DNA of 64,000 nucleotides from Corallococcus caeni (GTDB taxonomy: Bacteria; Myxococcota; Myxococcia; Myxococcales; Myxococcaceae): positions 1,116,001-1,180,000 of the forward strand of contig NZ_BTTW01000001.1 in NCBI RefSeq assembly GCF_036245865.1, in the 5' to 3' direction. The position numbers and the translations under genes were made by a program. This document shows, one piece after another, positions 42,253-50,076 of this stretch (position 1 is its first letter; each line of letters starts with the position of its first letter). The notes beneath the pieces are model-generated. The model did no database searches. It saw nothing but the letters and a program-made list of their open reading frames with translations, and was not told the DNA's origin.

Positions 42253-42744
42253 ATGCGCACTGCTTCCGCCCGTCCCCTCTCCGACGCCGCCGTCCCTGAA
42301 TCCACCGTCGTTCCGCTGGTCCAGCCCGCGGCCCGGCTCATGGCCCACGCCGCGGCCTGGCTGATGCTGGTGGGCCTGCTCACCGGCGGCTACGTCTCCG
42401 CGGCGATGACGGGCAAGGTGCCGGCGGATCCGCACATGGCGCTCGCCGCGCACCTGAACGCGCTGATGGGCACGTTCTTCCTGCTGGGCGTCGCGTGGAC
42501 GCTGCCCATGCTCCGCTACGGCCCCGTGGGTCAGCGGCGGCTGGCCTGGGCGGTCATCGTCGCCAACTGGGCCAACTGGGGCATCACCTGCGTGAAGGCG
42601 TGGCTGCGGGTGTCCGGCGTGGACCTCATCGGGCAGCCCACCAACGACGCCGTGTTCGGCGCGCTCACCGTGTCGGTGGTGCTGCCCGTGCTCGTCGCCG
42701 CCGGCGCGTGGGTGTATGGCTTTCGCCGGACTGGAGCGCGCTGA
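42253..42744 (+). CDS. Hydroxylaminobenzene mutase / styrene-oxide isomerase-like membrane protein
   Basis: 163 residues with four membrane helices. The conserved core of the HabA/HabB-StyC group is visible: LMLVGLLTGG, NPRMALAAHLEG-like PHMALAAHLNALMGTFFLLG, then LAWAVIVANWANWGITC and a last helix FGALTVSVVLPVLVAAGAWVYGF. Known members are membrane enzymes that rearrange hydroxylaminobenzene to aminophenol or open styrene oxide to an aldehyde. The conserved His-x-x-Asn-Ala in helix 2 is kept. Reaction in this organism is unknown. It is the last plus-strand gene before a convergent TPR gene. Confidence 0.7.
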   Translation: MRTASARPLSDAAVPESTVVPLVQPAARLMAHAAAWLMLVGLLTGGYVSAAMTGKVPADPHMALAAHLNALMGTFFLLGVAWTLPMLRYGPVGQRRLAWAVIVANWANWGITCVKAWLRVSGVDLIGQPTNDAVFGALTVSVVLPVLVAAGAWVYGFRRTGAR

Positions 42745-42747
42745 ACG

Positions 42748-44457
42748 TCAGAAGGCCGTGCGAGTGAGCGCGATGTCCGCGTTCGCCCAGGCCGTCTCGA
42801 AGCGCTGGCGCGCGGCGGAGGCTTCCGCCGTGCGGCCCTGCCCCTTCAGCGACTGCATGAGCCCGAAGAGGGCCCAGCCGTTGCCGGGGTTGCGGCGCAG
42901 GTCCTCCCGGTAGACGGCCTCCGCGGCCTTGTACTGCTTCGCGTCCAGCAGCGCCGCGCCCTGGTAGTGGCGCACGGGATAGAACCAGTCACTGGGCTCC
43001 GAGTAGGCCAGCTCGTCCGCGGCGCGCACCGCGTCGTCCCAGCGTGACAGCGCGTCCGCGCGGCCCTGGCGCTCGGCGATGGAGGCGTCGAGCACGCGGG
43101 CCGCCACGTCCAGCACGTCCTTCGCCGAGTTGTTCCCGGCGGTCAGCGTGTCGGGGACGCTCGCGGCCAGCTTCACCAGCTCCTCGTGCTCCGCGCGCGC
43201 CTGCTTGAAGTCCCCCTTCGCGGCGAGCGCCAGCCCGTGCGCGTGCAGCCACATCCCCGTCAGCACCGGGTACTTCGCGTCCGGCCGGGGCTCGGCGAGC
43301 AACGCGTCGAAGCGGCCGAAGCGCACCATCGCGAGCAGCGGCTCGGAGGCGAAGAAGTCCATGCCGGGCATCTGCGTCAGCATCTCCGGCGGCAGGACGC
43401 CCGAGGACTCGCGCGCGGCGCGGATGGATTCCTCGCGCCGTCCCTCCATGGACGCGGAGAACGACAGGAAGCCCCAGTTGTGCGCGAGGTACATCGGGTA
43501 GTACCCGATGGGGTCCACCTGGCGCAGATAGGCATTGTCCGCCTGGATGGCGCGGCGGTTGCTCTCCGAGGCGTCCGCGTAGCGGCCCACCCGCTGGTAG
43601 ATGTGCGCCGGCATGTGCACGACGTGGCCCGCGTTCGGCATCAAGCCCGGCAACCGCTCCGCGGAGGGCAGCGCGCGCTCGGGGTGCTCCGAGGCCTCGA
43701 CGGCGTGGATGTAATAGTGATTGGCGCCCGGATGGTTCGGAGCGCGCGCGAGCACCGCCTCCAGCCGCGAGACGATCTCCTCCGTCCCCGGCTCCGGCTT
43801 GCCCTCCAGCGTCCACAGCTTCCACGGGTTGAGGTTCATCAACGATTCAGCGAAGAGCACCTGCACGTCCAGGTCATCCGGGAAGCGCTTCGCCACGTCG
43901 CGCATGGCATTGGCGTAGGCCTGGGAGAAGGGCTTCATCTCGTCGGGCGTGCGGGGCTCGGGCCCGCCATAGCGTCGGGACAGCGCGCCGATGAGCGCCT
44001 GCTCCACGGGGGACGCCGAGGGGGCGAGCGCCTGGGCGCGTTGCAGGGCGGTCCACGCGGTCGCGGCCCGGTCCGGCAGCATGGGGACGTTGTAGTTGGG
44101 CCCCAGCACCAGGGCGGTGCCCCAGAAGCACATGGCGCAGGACGGATCCAGCTGGGCGGCGCGAGCGAACGAGCGCGCGGCCTCGTCGTGGTTGAAGGCA
44201 TACGTGAGCCGCATGCCCTGGTCGAAGAAGGCCTGGGCCTCGGGAGACCGGGTGGTCACCTTGCGCTGGAAGTTCCCCAGGTCGTCGAAGAGGACGGCCC
44301 CCTGGGCGAGCGCCGTCATGCTCGAAAGGGCGGATGGCTTGCCATGCGCTCCGTGCGCGACCGGGCCTTCCTCCGGCGGGCGTGGGTCCTGCGCTCCGGC
44401 ATACGTCCCCGACGCCAGCAACGACGGGATGAGGATGAACAGGAGTCGCGCGCGCAT
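42748..44457 (-). CDS. Exported TPR-repeat protein
   Basis: 569 residues with a signal peptide (LLFILIPSLLASGTYA). TPR-like helical pairs begin at about 70 (SPEAQAFFDQGMRLTYAFNHDEAARSFARAAQLDPSCAMCFWGTALVLGP) and recur at the C-terminus (DWFYPVRHYQGAALLDAKQYKAAEAVYREDLRRNPGN). Conserved HPGANHYYIHAVEAS and HMPAHIYQRVGRY blocks mark a family common in soil bacteria and often annotated only as a TPR protein. CAMC is not followed by His, so there is no haem site. It is likely periplasmic and scaffolds other proteins; no activity is evident. Confidence 0.83.
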   Translation of the reverse strand: MRARLLFILIPSLLASGTYAGAQDPRPPEEGPVAHGAHGKPSALSSMTALAQGAVLFDDLGNFQRKVTTRSPEAQAFFDQGMRLTYAFNHDEAARSFARAAQLDPSCAMCFWGTALVLGPNYNVPMLPDRAATAWTALQRAQALAPSASPVEQALIGALSRRYGGPEPRTPDEMKPFSQAYANAMRDVAKRFPDDLDVQVLFAESLMNLNPWKLWTLEGKPEPGTEEIVSRLEAVLARAPNHPGANHYYIHAVEASEHPERALPSAERLPGLMPNAGHVVHMPAHIYQRVGRYADASESNRRAIQADNAYLRQVDPIGYYPMYLAHNWGFLSFSASMEGRREESIRAARESSGVLPPEMLTQMPGMDFFASEPLLAMVRFGRFDALLAEPRPDAKYPVLTGMWLHAHGLALAAKGDFKQARAEHEELVKLAASVPDTLTAGNNSAKDVLDVAARVLDASIAERQGRADALSRWDDAVRAADELAYSEPSDWFYPVRHYQGAALLDAKQYKAAEAVYREDLRRNPGNGWALFGLMQSLKGQGRTAEASAARQRFETAWANADIALTRTAF

Positions 44458-44528
44458 GAGGTCCCCCGGCCTGCAATCTCAAGGCAACGGTGGGGGGTGG
44501 CCGCGCGCGCGGCAATCCAACCCGGGGA

Positions 44529-44554
44529 GGGTGTCAAACCTGGCGGCGACACCC
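44529..44554 (-). terminator. Hairpin after the M91 metallopeptidase gene
   Basis: GGGTGTC and GACACCC form a perfect 7-bp stem with a 12-nt loop, 29 nt past the stop at 44583. A weaker candidate than the others. Confidence 0.45.
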
Positions 44555-44582
44555 CTGCCCGGGGCCCTTCCCGACGGAGCGC

Positions 44583-45554
44583 CTACTTCTCCAGGTCGCC
44601 GACGATCTTCCCGAGCGGCGAGGGCGTGCCCATGAGCTTCTGGAACCGGCCGCGGTCATCCGAGCCCAGGTCGTAGTTCTCGAAGTTCGCGTCGTTCTTG
44701 TTCGCGCCGGGCCGGAAGCCCGAGTAGTCCTGGCGCGCGGGCAGCCCGTGCTCGGCGCGGATGGCGTTCTCCGTGGGGGCATTGGGCATGCGCGGCGTGG
44801 GGCGCAGGCCGACGGTCTCGAACTCCTCGCGCAGTTGCAGGCGCGTCTCCACGGTGTCCTTCATCCCGGCCGAGTGGTCGGGGTAGCGCTTGAAGACGTC
44901 CGCGTTGGAGTGCTTGCTCACCGCCAGCGGGCTCACCTGCGTGCCATTGGCGGCGCGCCAGGCGTGGACGGACTCGTGGCCCAGGCTGTTGAAGCGCTGG
45001 CCGGGGTCCTTCTCGTTGTAGTTGATGCGGCTGGCCTGCCCCGAGCTGGCCTGGCCGTCGTAGCGGTACGCCTGGCGCAGGGACGAGAGCGTGCCGTCGT
45101 AGCGCGGGCGCTGCGACATGGGCATGGACTCGTCGCGGCCGGAGTAGATGTCCGCCACCGTCAGCGGCTTCTGCGGCGTGCCCGTCGCGCCGGGGTTCAC
45201 GTGCTGCGTGCGGCCGTTGAGCTCCGTCATCATCTGGTTGCCCACGGGGCGGCTCATCAGCTTGTTCGTGGAGTTGCGCGCGTCCTGCGTGAAGTCCGCG
45301 AAGTCCGCGCCGGACTGGCCGCTGTCACGGCGGGTCCGGATGCCCGGCAGGTCCGGGTGCACCACGCCGTGGTCCGCGGGCTTGAGGTTGTTCTTGCCGG
45401 CCTGCAGCTCCGAGGCCGTGGGCGCCTTCGGCTTCGACACCGTCTCCGGCTTCACCGTCTTGGGCGTCTCCAGCTTGGGGGGCGCGCTGGGGCTGCGCGT
45501 GCGGGAACCGGAGGAGAGGGACGGCGCGGAGAAGGAGGAGGAGCGCAGCTTCAT
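44583..45554 (-). CDS. M91-family (NleD/XopG/HopH1-like) zinc metallopeptidase
   Basis: 323 residues from ATG 45554. Residues 1-60 are Ser/Pro/Thr/Lys-rich and disordered, with no signal peptide. The zinc motif is SLGHESVHAWRAANG (His193, Glu194, His197), followed by EEFETVGL (243-250), the expected location of the third ligand, and by TENAIRAEHGLPARQDY, a block typical of family M91. Founding members are type III effectors that cleave host kinases, so a secreted effector role is plausible. Most M91 relatives in soil bacteria are uncharacterised. No chaperone or secretion genes are adjacent. The neighbours (TPR protein, exported coiled-coil protein) do not explain it. Confidence 0.78.
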   Translation of the reverse strand: MKLRSSSFSAPSLSSGSRTRSPSAPPKLETPKTVKPETVSKPKAPTASELQAGKNNLKPADHGVVHPDLPGIRTRRDSGQSGADFADFTQDARNSTNKLMSRPVGNQMMTELNGRTQHVNPGATGTPQKPLTVADIYSGRDESMPMSQRPRYDGTLSSLRQAYRYDGQASSGQASRINYNEKDPGQRFNSLGHESVHAWRAANGTQVSPLAVSKHSNADVFKRYPDHSAGMKDTVETRLQLREEFETVGLRPTPRMPNAPTENAIRAEHGLPARQDYSGFRPGANKNDANFENYDLGSDDRGRFQKLMGTPSPLGKIVGDLEK

Positions 45555-45699
45555 GGGGGGCCTCGGATGCGGATGACGTGTGCCCATCCCTAGAGCAACC
45601 GCCGTGCCGCCTCCGGAGCGCCCCGGGGACGCAAGGCGTCCTCGTGATTCCAGGGGGTTGCCCCGCGCCCCGGGGCCCTGCCCTGATGACTGCTGTCGG

Positions 45700-45727
45700 G
45701 CCCCTGATGTCCGCTGTCACCAGGGGG
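45700..45727 (-). terminator. Hairpin after the exported coiled-coil protein gene
   Basis: CCCCTG (45701-45706) pairs with CAGGGG (45721-45726), just past the stop codon at 45734. The preceding 20 bp is an imperfect tandem copy (CCTGATGnnnGCTGTC twice, 45681-45719). Confidence 0.4.
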
Positions 45728-45733
45728 GCCGGC

Positions 45734-46339
45734 CTAGAAGTTCACGGCGAAGAGGGGGATGGAGGGGCGGGGCTGCCATTGCCGCGTCCGTGCGCCGTCG
45801 CGGCGGGCCCGGAGGTCGCGCAGCTCCGCCTCCAGCTGGGTCTTCTCGTCGATGAGCGCCTGGCGGCGGGCCTTGTTCTCCCGCGCGATGCGCCCTCCCC
45901 GGCTGAAGCCCGTGACGATCATCACCACGCCCGCGACGCCAACGACCGTCAGAGGCACGCCGAAGAGGAGTTTGAGTTCGCGGTCCGTTCCGGAATCCAT
46001 CAGGCCGTCGATGATCAGCGGAATGCCGAGGATCAGCGCCGCCGCGAGGATGAAGCCGAAGGTCGTCATGATCTTCGAGCTGCGCGGGCGGCCCAGCCGG
46101 ATGCCGTCAATCTCCTCCTGGAGCAGGCCCACCCGCTGCGTCAGCTCCTGGATGCGCGCGTCCAGGCCTCCATCCGGAAAGGACGACGCAGGGAAGGGAA
46201 CCTCCTGGGCATCCGCCGCGGGGGCCTGCGCCACCAGCAGCCGCGCGGAGTGCGCGGGTCCGTCCTCGGGCGCCAGCAGCGACAACGACGGGGACACGGG
46301 CGCGGAGGACAGCAGGACGGCGGCGAGCAACGACAGCAT
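45734..46339 (-). CDS. Exported protein with coiled coil and two TM helices, function unknown
   Basis: 201 residues with a signal peptide (MLSLLAAVLLSSAPVSPS). A coiled coil (ARIQELTQRVGLLQEEIDGIRLG) precedes two membrane helices (TFGFILAAALILGIPLIIDGLM and LLFGVPLTVVGVAGVVMIVTGF), then a second, highly charged coiled coil (ENKARRQALIDEKTQLEAELRDLRARRDGAR). No family is recognised. It may organise a membrane complex. It is separated by 81 bp from the ZIP gene upstream. Confidence 0.6.
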   Translation of the reverse strand: MLSLLAAVLLSSAPVSPSLSLLAPEDGPAHSARLLVAQAPAADAQEVPFPASSFPDGGLDARIQELTQRVGLLQEEIDGIRLGRPRSSKIMTTFGFILAAALILGIPLIIDGLMDSGTDRELKLLFGVPLTVVGVAGVVMIVTGFSRGGRIARENKARRQALIDEKTQLEAELRDLRARRDGARTRQWQPRPSIPLFAVNF

Positions 46340-46420
46340 GGAGGGTACCTTCCGAAGACGGATGGGAGCGCGAGCCTAGCACCCACGCCTTCCCCGGAGA
46401 GTCCGCCCCCGTGGCGCCGG

Positions 46421-46876
46421 TCACCCGCCGAGCTTCGTGAGCATGAACGCGGCGAGGAAGCCCGCGACCGTGATGAGGCCGGTGAGCTCATGGGCGCCCT
46501 CGGTGGCCTCCGGCATCATCGTGTCCGCGAGCATGGCGAGGATGGCGCCAGCGGCCACGGCGGTGGTGCCCGCCACCACGCCGGGAGCAAAGCCCCGGAA
46601 CACGATGTAGCCCAGCAGCGACGCCAGGCCGGAGATGAGCGCGATGCCGCCCCACACCCCGAAGACGTAGCCCCTGGAGCGCCCTGCCTGCCGCATCCCC
46701 GCGGCGGAGGAGAGGCCCTCCGGGACGTTGGAGAGGAAGACGGCCACGACGGCCACGAGGCTCACGGCGCCTCCGGCGATGAGGCTCACGCCGATGACGA
46801 TGGACTCCGGGATGCCGTCGAGCAGCGCGCCCACGGCGAGCAGCCCCCACAGTCCGGCCTGGAGCCAGAGCGGCAT
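46421..46876 (-). CDS. ZIP-family metal transporter, N-terminally truncated
   Basis: 151 residues. The visible sequence matches the second half of a ZIP transporter: ALLDGIPESIVIGVSL and VFLSNVPEGLSSAAGM are the two metal-binding helices, and TAVAAGAILAMLADTMMPEATEGAHELTGLITVAGFLAAF forms the last ones. A normal ZIP has about 230-260 residues and eight helices; here the first three are missing. Reading upstream in frame, the 35 nt to the next gene do not restore them. The gene may be a decayed remnant or a true short form. If active it would move Zn or Fe across the inner membrane, but function is doubtful. Confidence 0.7.
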   Translation of the reverse strand: MPLWLQAGLWGLLAVGALLDGIPESIVIGVSLIAGGAVSLVAVVAVFLSNVPEGLSSAAGMRQAGRSRGYVFGVWGGIALISGLASLLGYIVFRGFAPGVVAGTTAVAAGAILAMLADTMMPEATEGAHELTGLITVAGFLAAFMLTKLGG

Positions 46877-46910
46877 CCCCTTCCCGTCCCCGTCGGCCCG
46901 TCCGGCCGGC

Positions 46911-47072
46911 TCAGCGCGCCTTCGCCTTGGAGCGCTTCACCTTGTTGGCCTGCTTGGCCAGGGCGGTGCGGGTGCTCTTGGGGAGCTTCGTGAGCGTGCG
47001 CTTCCGCTTGGCGGCGGTCGCGGCCTTCTTGATGTTCTTGCGCCCGGCGGCGCGCTGCTTGCTCGTGGCCAT
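46911..47072 (-). CDS. 53-residue highly basic protein
   Basis: A short reading frame from ATG 47072 to TGA 46911 that obeys the local codon bias and encodes only 53 residues. The sequence is Lys/Arg/Ala/Thr-rich with an N-terminal block RAAGRKNIKKAATAAKRKR and ends KVKRSKAKAR. The RKNIKKA motif recurs in small uncharacterised bacterial basic proteins. It may bind nucleic acid. No clear ribosome site is seen. It lies divergent from the MarR gene (105 bp between starts) and just upstream of the ZIP remnant. Confidence 0.6.
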   Translation of the reverse strand: MATSKQRAAGRKNIKKAATAAKRKRTLTKLPKSTRTALAKQANKVKRSKAKAR

Positions 47073-47176
47073 GGTGCTTGAAAGGTCCGCGCCCCTGGCC
47101 GCTCCTGCAACGGGGCCGCGTCCGCCCGCCTGGGTGGGCAGACGGACGGGCGGCGCTGGCTATAGTCAGGGGCCCG

Positions 47177-47644
47177 ATGAAGAAAGCACGCACCGCGAGC
47201 CTCACCCTCGACGACTTCCTCCCCTATCGCCTGTCGGTCGCGGACAACGTGGTGAGCCAACGCATCGCGCGCGTGTACGCGGCCGAGGACGGCCTCTCCA
47301 CGCAGGAGTGGCGGCTCATCGCCGTCCTGGGCCAAGACGGGGAGCGCTCGCAGCGGGAGCTGGTCCAGCGCACGCGGATGGACAAGGTGCCGGTGAGCCG
47401 CGCCGCGCGCTCGCTGGAGGAGCGCGGCCTGGTGCGGCGCGCCACGAGCCAGAGCGACGCCCGCTCGCGGCGCCTGACGCTGACCGCCTCCGGCCGCGGG
47501 CTCTACCGGCGCGTGGCCCCGGCCGCGCTCGAAGCGGAGGCGGAGGTGCTCGCGGAGCTGTCACCCGCTGAACGCGCGGTGCTGCGCTCGCTGCTGGAGC
47601 GCGTGGAGCGCGCCGCCATCCGGGCCCTCGAGCGCGCCCCCTGA
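47177..47644 (+). CDS. MarR-family transcriptional regulator
   Basis: 155 residues from ATG 47177. The winged helix is typical: [85 protein letters not shown]. It stands 41 bp before hmgA on the same strand. Its likely task is to control the homogentisate genes in response to an aromatic acid. A direct repeat GTTAC (47659 and 47668) in the hmgA leader is a possible binding site. It is not named HmgR because orthology cannot be shown here. Confidence 0.87.
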   Translation: MKKARTASLTLDDFLPYRLSVADNVVSQRIARVYAAEDGLSTQEWRLIAVLGQDGERSQRELVQRTRMDKVPVSRAARSLEERGLVRRATSQSDARSRRLTLTASGRGLYRRVAPAALEAEAEVLAELSPAERAVLRSLLERVERAAIRALERAP

Positions 47645-47647
47645 GCC

Positions 47648-47675
47648 TTGCCGCATTGGTTACATCTGTTACTAT
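47648..47675 (+). promoter_or_regulatory. Putative hmgA-fahA promoter and direct repeat
   Basis: TTGCCG (47648-47653) and TACTAT (47670-47675) with a 16-nt spacer lie 10 nt before the hmgA ATG, in an AT-richer patch; two GTTAC copies 9 nt apart overlap the -10. The short leader would leave little room for a ribosome site, so the start point is uncertain. Confidence 0.35.
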
Positions 47676-47685
47676 TTCGGACGCC

Positions 47686-48996
47686 ATGGAAAACGTCCGC
47701 CACCTGACAGGCTTTGGGAATGAGCACGCATCGGAGGCTGTCGCCGGTGCGCTTCCAGTGGGCCAGAACACGCCCCAGCGCGTCGCCTTCGGCCTCTACG
47801 CCGAGCAGCTCTCCGGCACCGCGTTCACCGCGCCGCGCGGCGTGAACCGGCGCACGTGGATGTACCGGCTGCGGCCCAGCGCGGGACACCCGGCGTACCG
47901 GCCCGTGGAGTCCCGCGCGCTGCGCAGCGGGCCGTTCCGGGAGGTGCCTCCGTCGCCCAACCGGCTGCGCTGGAGCCCGGCGCCCATGCCCACGGCGCCC
48001 ACCACCTTCCTGGAGGGGCTCTTCACCCTGGGCGGCAACGGCTCCCCGGCCGAGGGCGCGGGCGCGGCGGTGCACCTCTACGCCGCGACGGCGTCCATGA
48101 CGGACACGGCGTTCTTCAACGCGGACGGCGAGCTGCTCATCGTCCCGCAGTCCGGGACGCTGCGCATCGTCACGGAGCTGGGTGTGCTGGAGGTGCCGCC
48201 CGGCCACGTCGCGCTCATCCCGCGCGGCATGCGCATGCGGGTGGAGCTGCCCGGCGGGCCCGCGCGCGGCTACGTCTGTGAGAACTACGGCGCGGCGTTC
48301 CGGCTGCCGGAGCTGGGCCCCATCGGCTCCAACGGGCTGGCGAACCCGCGCGACTTCGTGGCCCCGAACGCGGCGTACGAGGACGTGGAGCGCCCCACGC
48401 GCGTGGTGCAGAAGTTCCAGGGGAACCTCTGGGAGACGACGCTGGACCACTCGCCCTTCAACGTCGTCGCGTGGCACGGCAACTACGTGCCGTACACGTA
48501 CGACCTGGCGCGCTTCAACACCATCAACACGGTGAGCTTCGACCACCCGGATCCGTCCATCTTCACGGTGCTCACGTCGCCCAGCGACACGCCGGGAACG
48601 GCGAACTGCGACTTCGTCATCTTCCCGCCCCGGTGGATGGTGGCGGAGCACACCTTCCGGCCGCCCTGGTTCCACCGCAACGTGATGAGCGAGCTGATGG
48701 GTCTGGTGCACGGCGTCTACGACGCCAAGGCGGACGCGTTCCTGCCCGGAGGCGCGTCGCTGCACAACTGCATGAGCGCCCACGGCCCGGACCGGAAGAC
48801 CTACGAGGCGGCCGTCGCCGCGGAGCTGACGCCGAAGAAGATCGACAACACGCTCGCGTTCATGTTCGAGACCCGCTGGGTCATCGCGCCCACGCGGCAG
48901 GCGATGGAGAGCCCCGCCCTCCAGGCGGACTACGACGCCTGCTGGGCGGACCTGCCCAAGGCGAAGGTGCCGTCCACGGGAGGCGGCCAGCCATGA
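47686..48996 (+). CDS. hmgA: Homogentisate 1,2-dioxygenase
   Basis: 436 residues, the usual length. It opens with the family start [30 protein letters not shown]. The iron site and cupin core are visible at [64 protein letters not shown] (His/Glu/His ligands) and [16 protein letters not shown]. The enzyme opens homogentisate to maleylacetoacetate in tyrosine and phenylalanine breakdown. It overlaps fahA by 4 nt (ATGA), so both are translated from one message. The intermediate isomerase (maiA) is not in this window. ATG 47686 is preferred over 47656 because the family start begins there. Confidence 0.96.
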   Translation: MENVRHLTGFGNEHASEAVAGALPVGQNTPQRVAFGLYAEQLSGTAFTAPRGVNRRTWMYRLRPSAGHPAYRPVESRALRSGPFREVPPSPNRLRWSPAPMPTAPTTFLEGLFTLGGNGSPAEGAGAAVHLYAATASMTDTAFFNADGELLIVPQSGTLRIVTELGVLEVPPGHVALIPRGMRMRVELPGGPARGYVCENYGAAFRLPELGPIGSNGLANPRDFVAPNAAYEDVERPTRVVQKFQGNLWETTLDHSPFNVVAWHGNYVPYTYDLARFNTINTVSFDHPDPSIFTVLTSPSDTPGTANCDFVIFPPRWMVAEHTFRPPWFHRNVMSELMGLVHGVYDAKADAFLPGGASLHNCMSAHGPDRKTYEAAVAAELTPKKIDNTLAFMFETRWVIAPTRQAMESPALQADYDACWADLPKAKVPSTGGGQP

Positions 48997-49997
48997 AGCT
49001 CGCGTCGCTCGACGTGGGGCGGGACGGCCGGCTGGTCGTCGTGACGAAGGACCTCTCCCGGTACGCGGAGGCCTCCGCCATCGTGCCCACCCTCCAGGCC
49101 GCGCTGGATGACTGGGAGCGCCACGCGCCGGCCCTTCGCGCGCTGTCGGAGCGGCTGGAGCGCGGGGAGCTCAAGTCGGAGCGCTTCAACCCCACCTGGT
49201 GCGCGGCGCCCCTGCCCCGCGCCTACCAGTGGGCGGACGGCTCCGCGTACGTGAACCACGTGGAGCTGGTGCGCAAGGCGCGTGGCGCGGAGCTGCCGCC
49301 CTCCTTCTGGACGGATCCGCTGATGTACCAGGGCGGCTCCGACGGCTTCCTGGGGCCGTGTCAGCCCATCCCGCTCGCCGACGAGTCGTGGGGCTGCGAC
49401 CTGGAGGGCGAGGTCGTGGTGGTGACGCGCGACGTGCCGCTGGGCGCCACGCGCGAGCAGGCCCTCGGCGCCGTCGTGCTGGTGGGGCTGGTCAACGACG
49501 TGTCGCTGCGCAACCTGATTCCGGCGGAGCTGGCGAAGGGCTTCGGCTTCTTCCAGTCCAAGCCCGCGTCGGCGTTCTCGCCGGTGTTCGTGACACCGGA
49601 CGAGCTGGGAGCCGCGTGGCGGGACGGCAAGCTGCACCGCCGCCTGGAGGTCTTCCTCGACGGCGAGCCCTTCGGCCGCGCGGACGCGGGCGTGGACATG
49701 ACGTTCGACTTCGGCACGCTGGTGGCGCACGCGGCGAAGACGCGCTCGCTGTGCGCGGGCACCATCGTGGGCTCCGGCACGGTGTCCAACCGGGGCCCGG
49801 ACGGCGGCCCCGGCAAGCCCGTGCGGGACGGCGGCGCGGGCTACTCGTGCATCGCGGAGGTGCGCGTGGTGGAGACGCTCCGCGACGGCGCGCCGAAGAC
49901 GCCGTTCCTCAAACGCGGCAACCGGGTCCGCATCGAGATGCGGGACGACGCCGGCAACAGCATCTTCGGCGCCATCGACCAGGGCGTCGGGGAGTAG
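48993..49997 (+). CDS. fahA: Fumarylacetoacetate hydrolase family protein (fumarylacetoacetase)
   Basis: 334 residues, the short bacterial type. An N-terminal cap ([21 protein letters not shown]) is followed by the FAH fold: [57 protein letters not shown] (metal Glu pair), [13 protein letters not shown] and [17 protein letters not shown]. It cuts fumarylacetoacetate into fumarate and acetoacetate, the last step after HmgA. The ATG overlaps the hmgA stop by 4 nt. Context and length support this assignment over other FAH-fold enzymes. Confidence 0.92.
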   Translation: MKLASLDVGRDGRLVVVTKDLSRYAEASAIVPTLQAALDDWERHAPALRALSERLERGELKSERFNPTWCAAPLPRAYQWADGSAYVNHVELVRKARGAELPPSFWTDPLMYQGGSDGFLGPCQPIPLADESWGCDLEGEVVVVTRDVPLGATREQALGAVVLVGLVNDVSLRNLIPAELAKGFGFFQSKPASAFSPVFVTPDELGAAWRDGKLHRRLEVFLDGEPFGRADAGVDMTFDFGTLVAHAAKTRSLCAGTIVGSGTVSNRGPDGGPGKPVRDGGAGYSCIAEVRVVETLRDGAPKTPFLKRGNRVRIEMRDDAGNSIFGAIDQGVGE

Positions 49998-50076
49998 GCG
50001 GGGAAGGAGGGTCCCCTTTTCGTCAGGGCCCCTTGTTCCACCCGTCAGGCGCGCAGCAGGATTCACGCGCGCCTCC

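Noticed and set aside
44148..44165. Possible haem site CAMC in the TPR protein
   Set aside because: The motif is followed by Phe, not His, so it is not a CxxCH haem-binding site.
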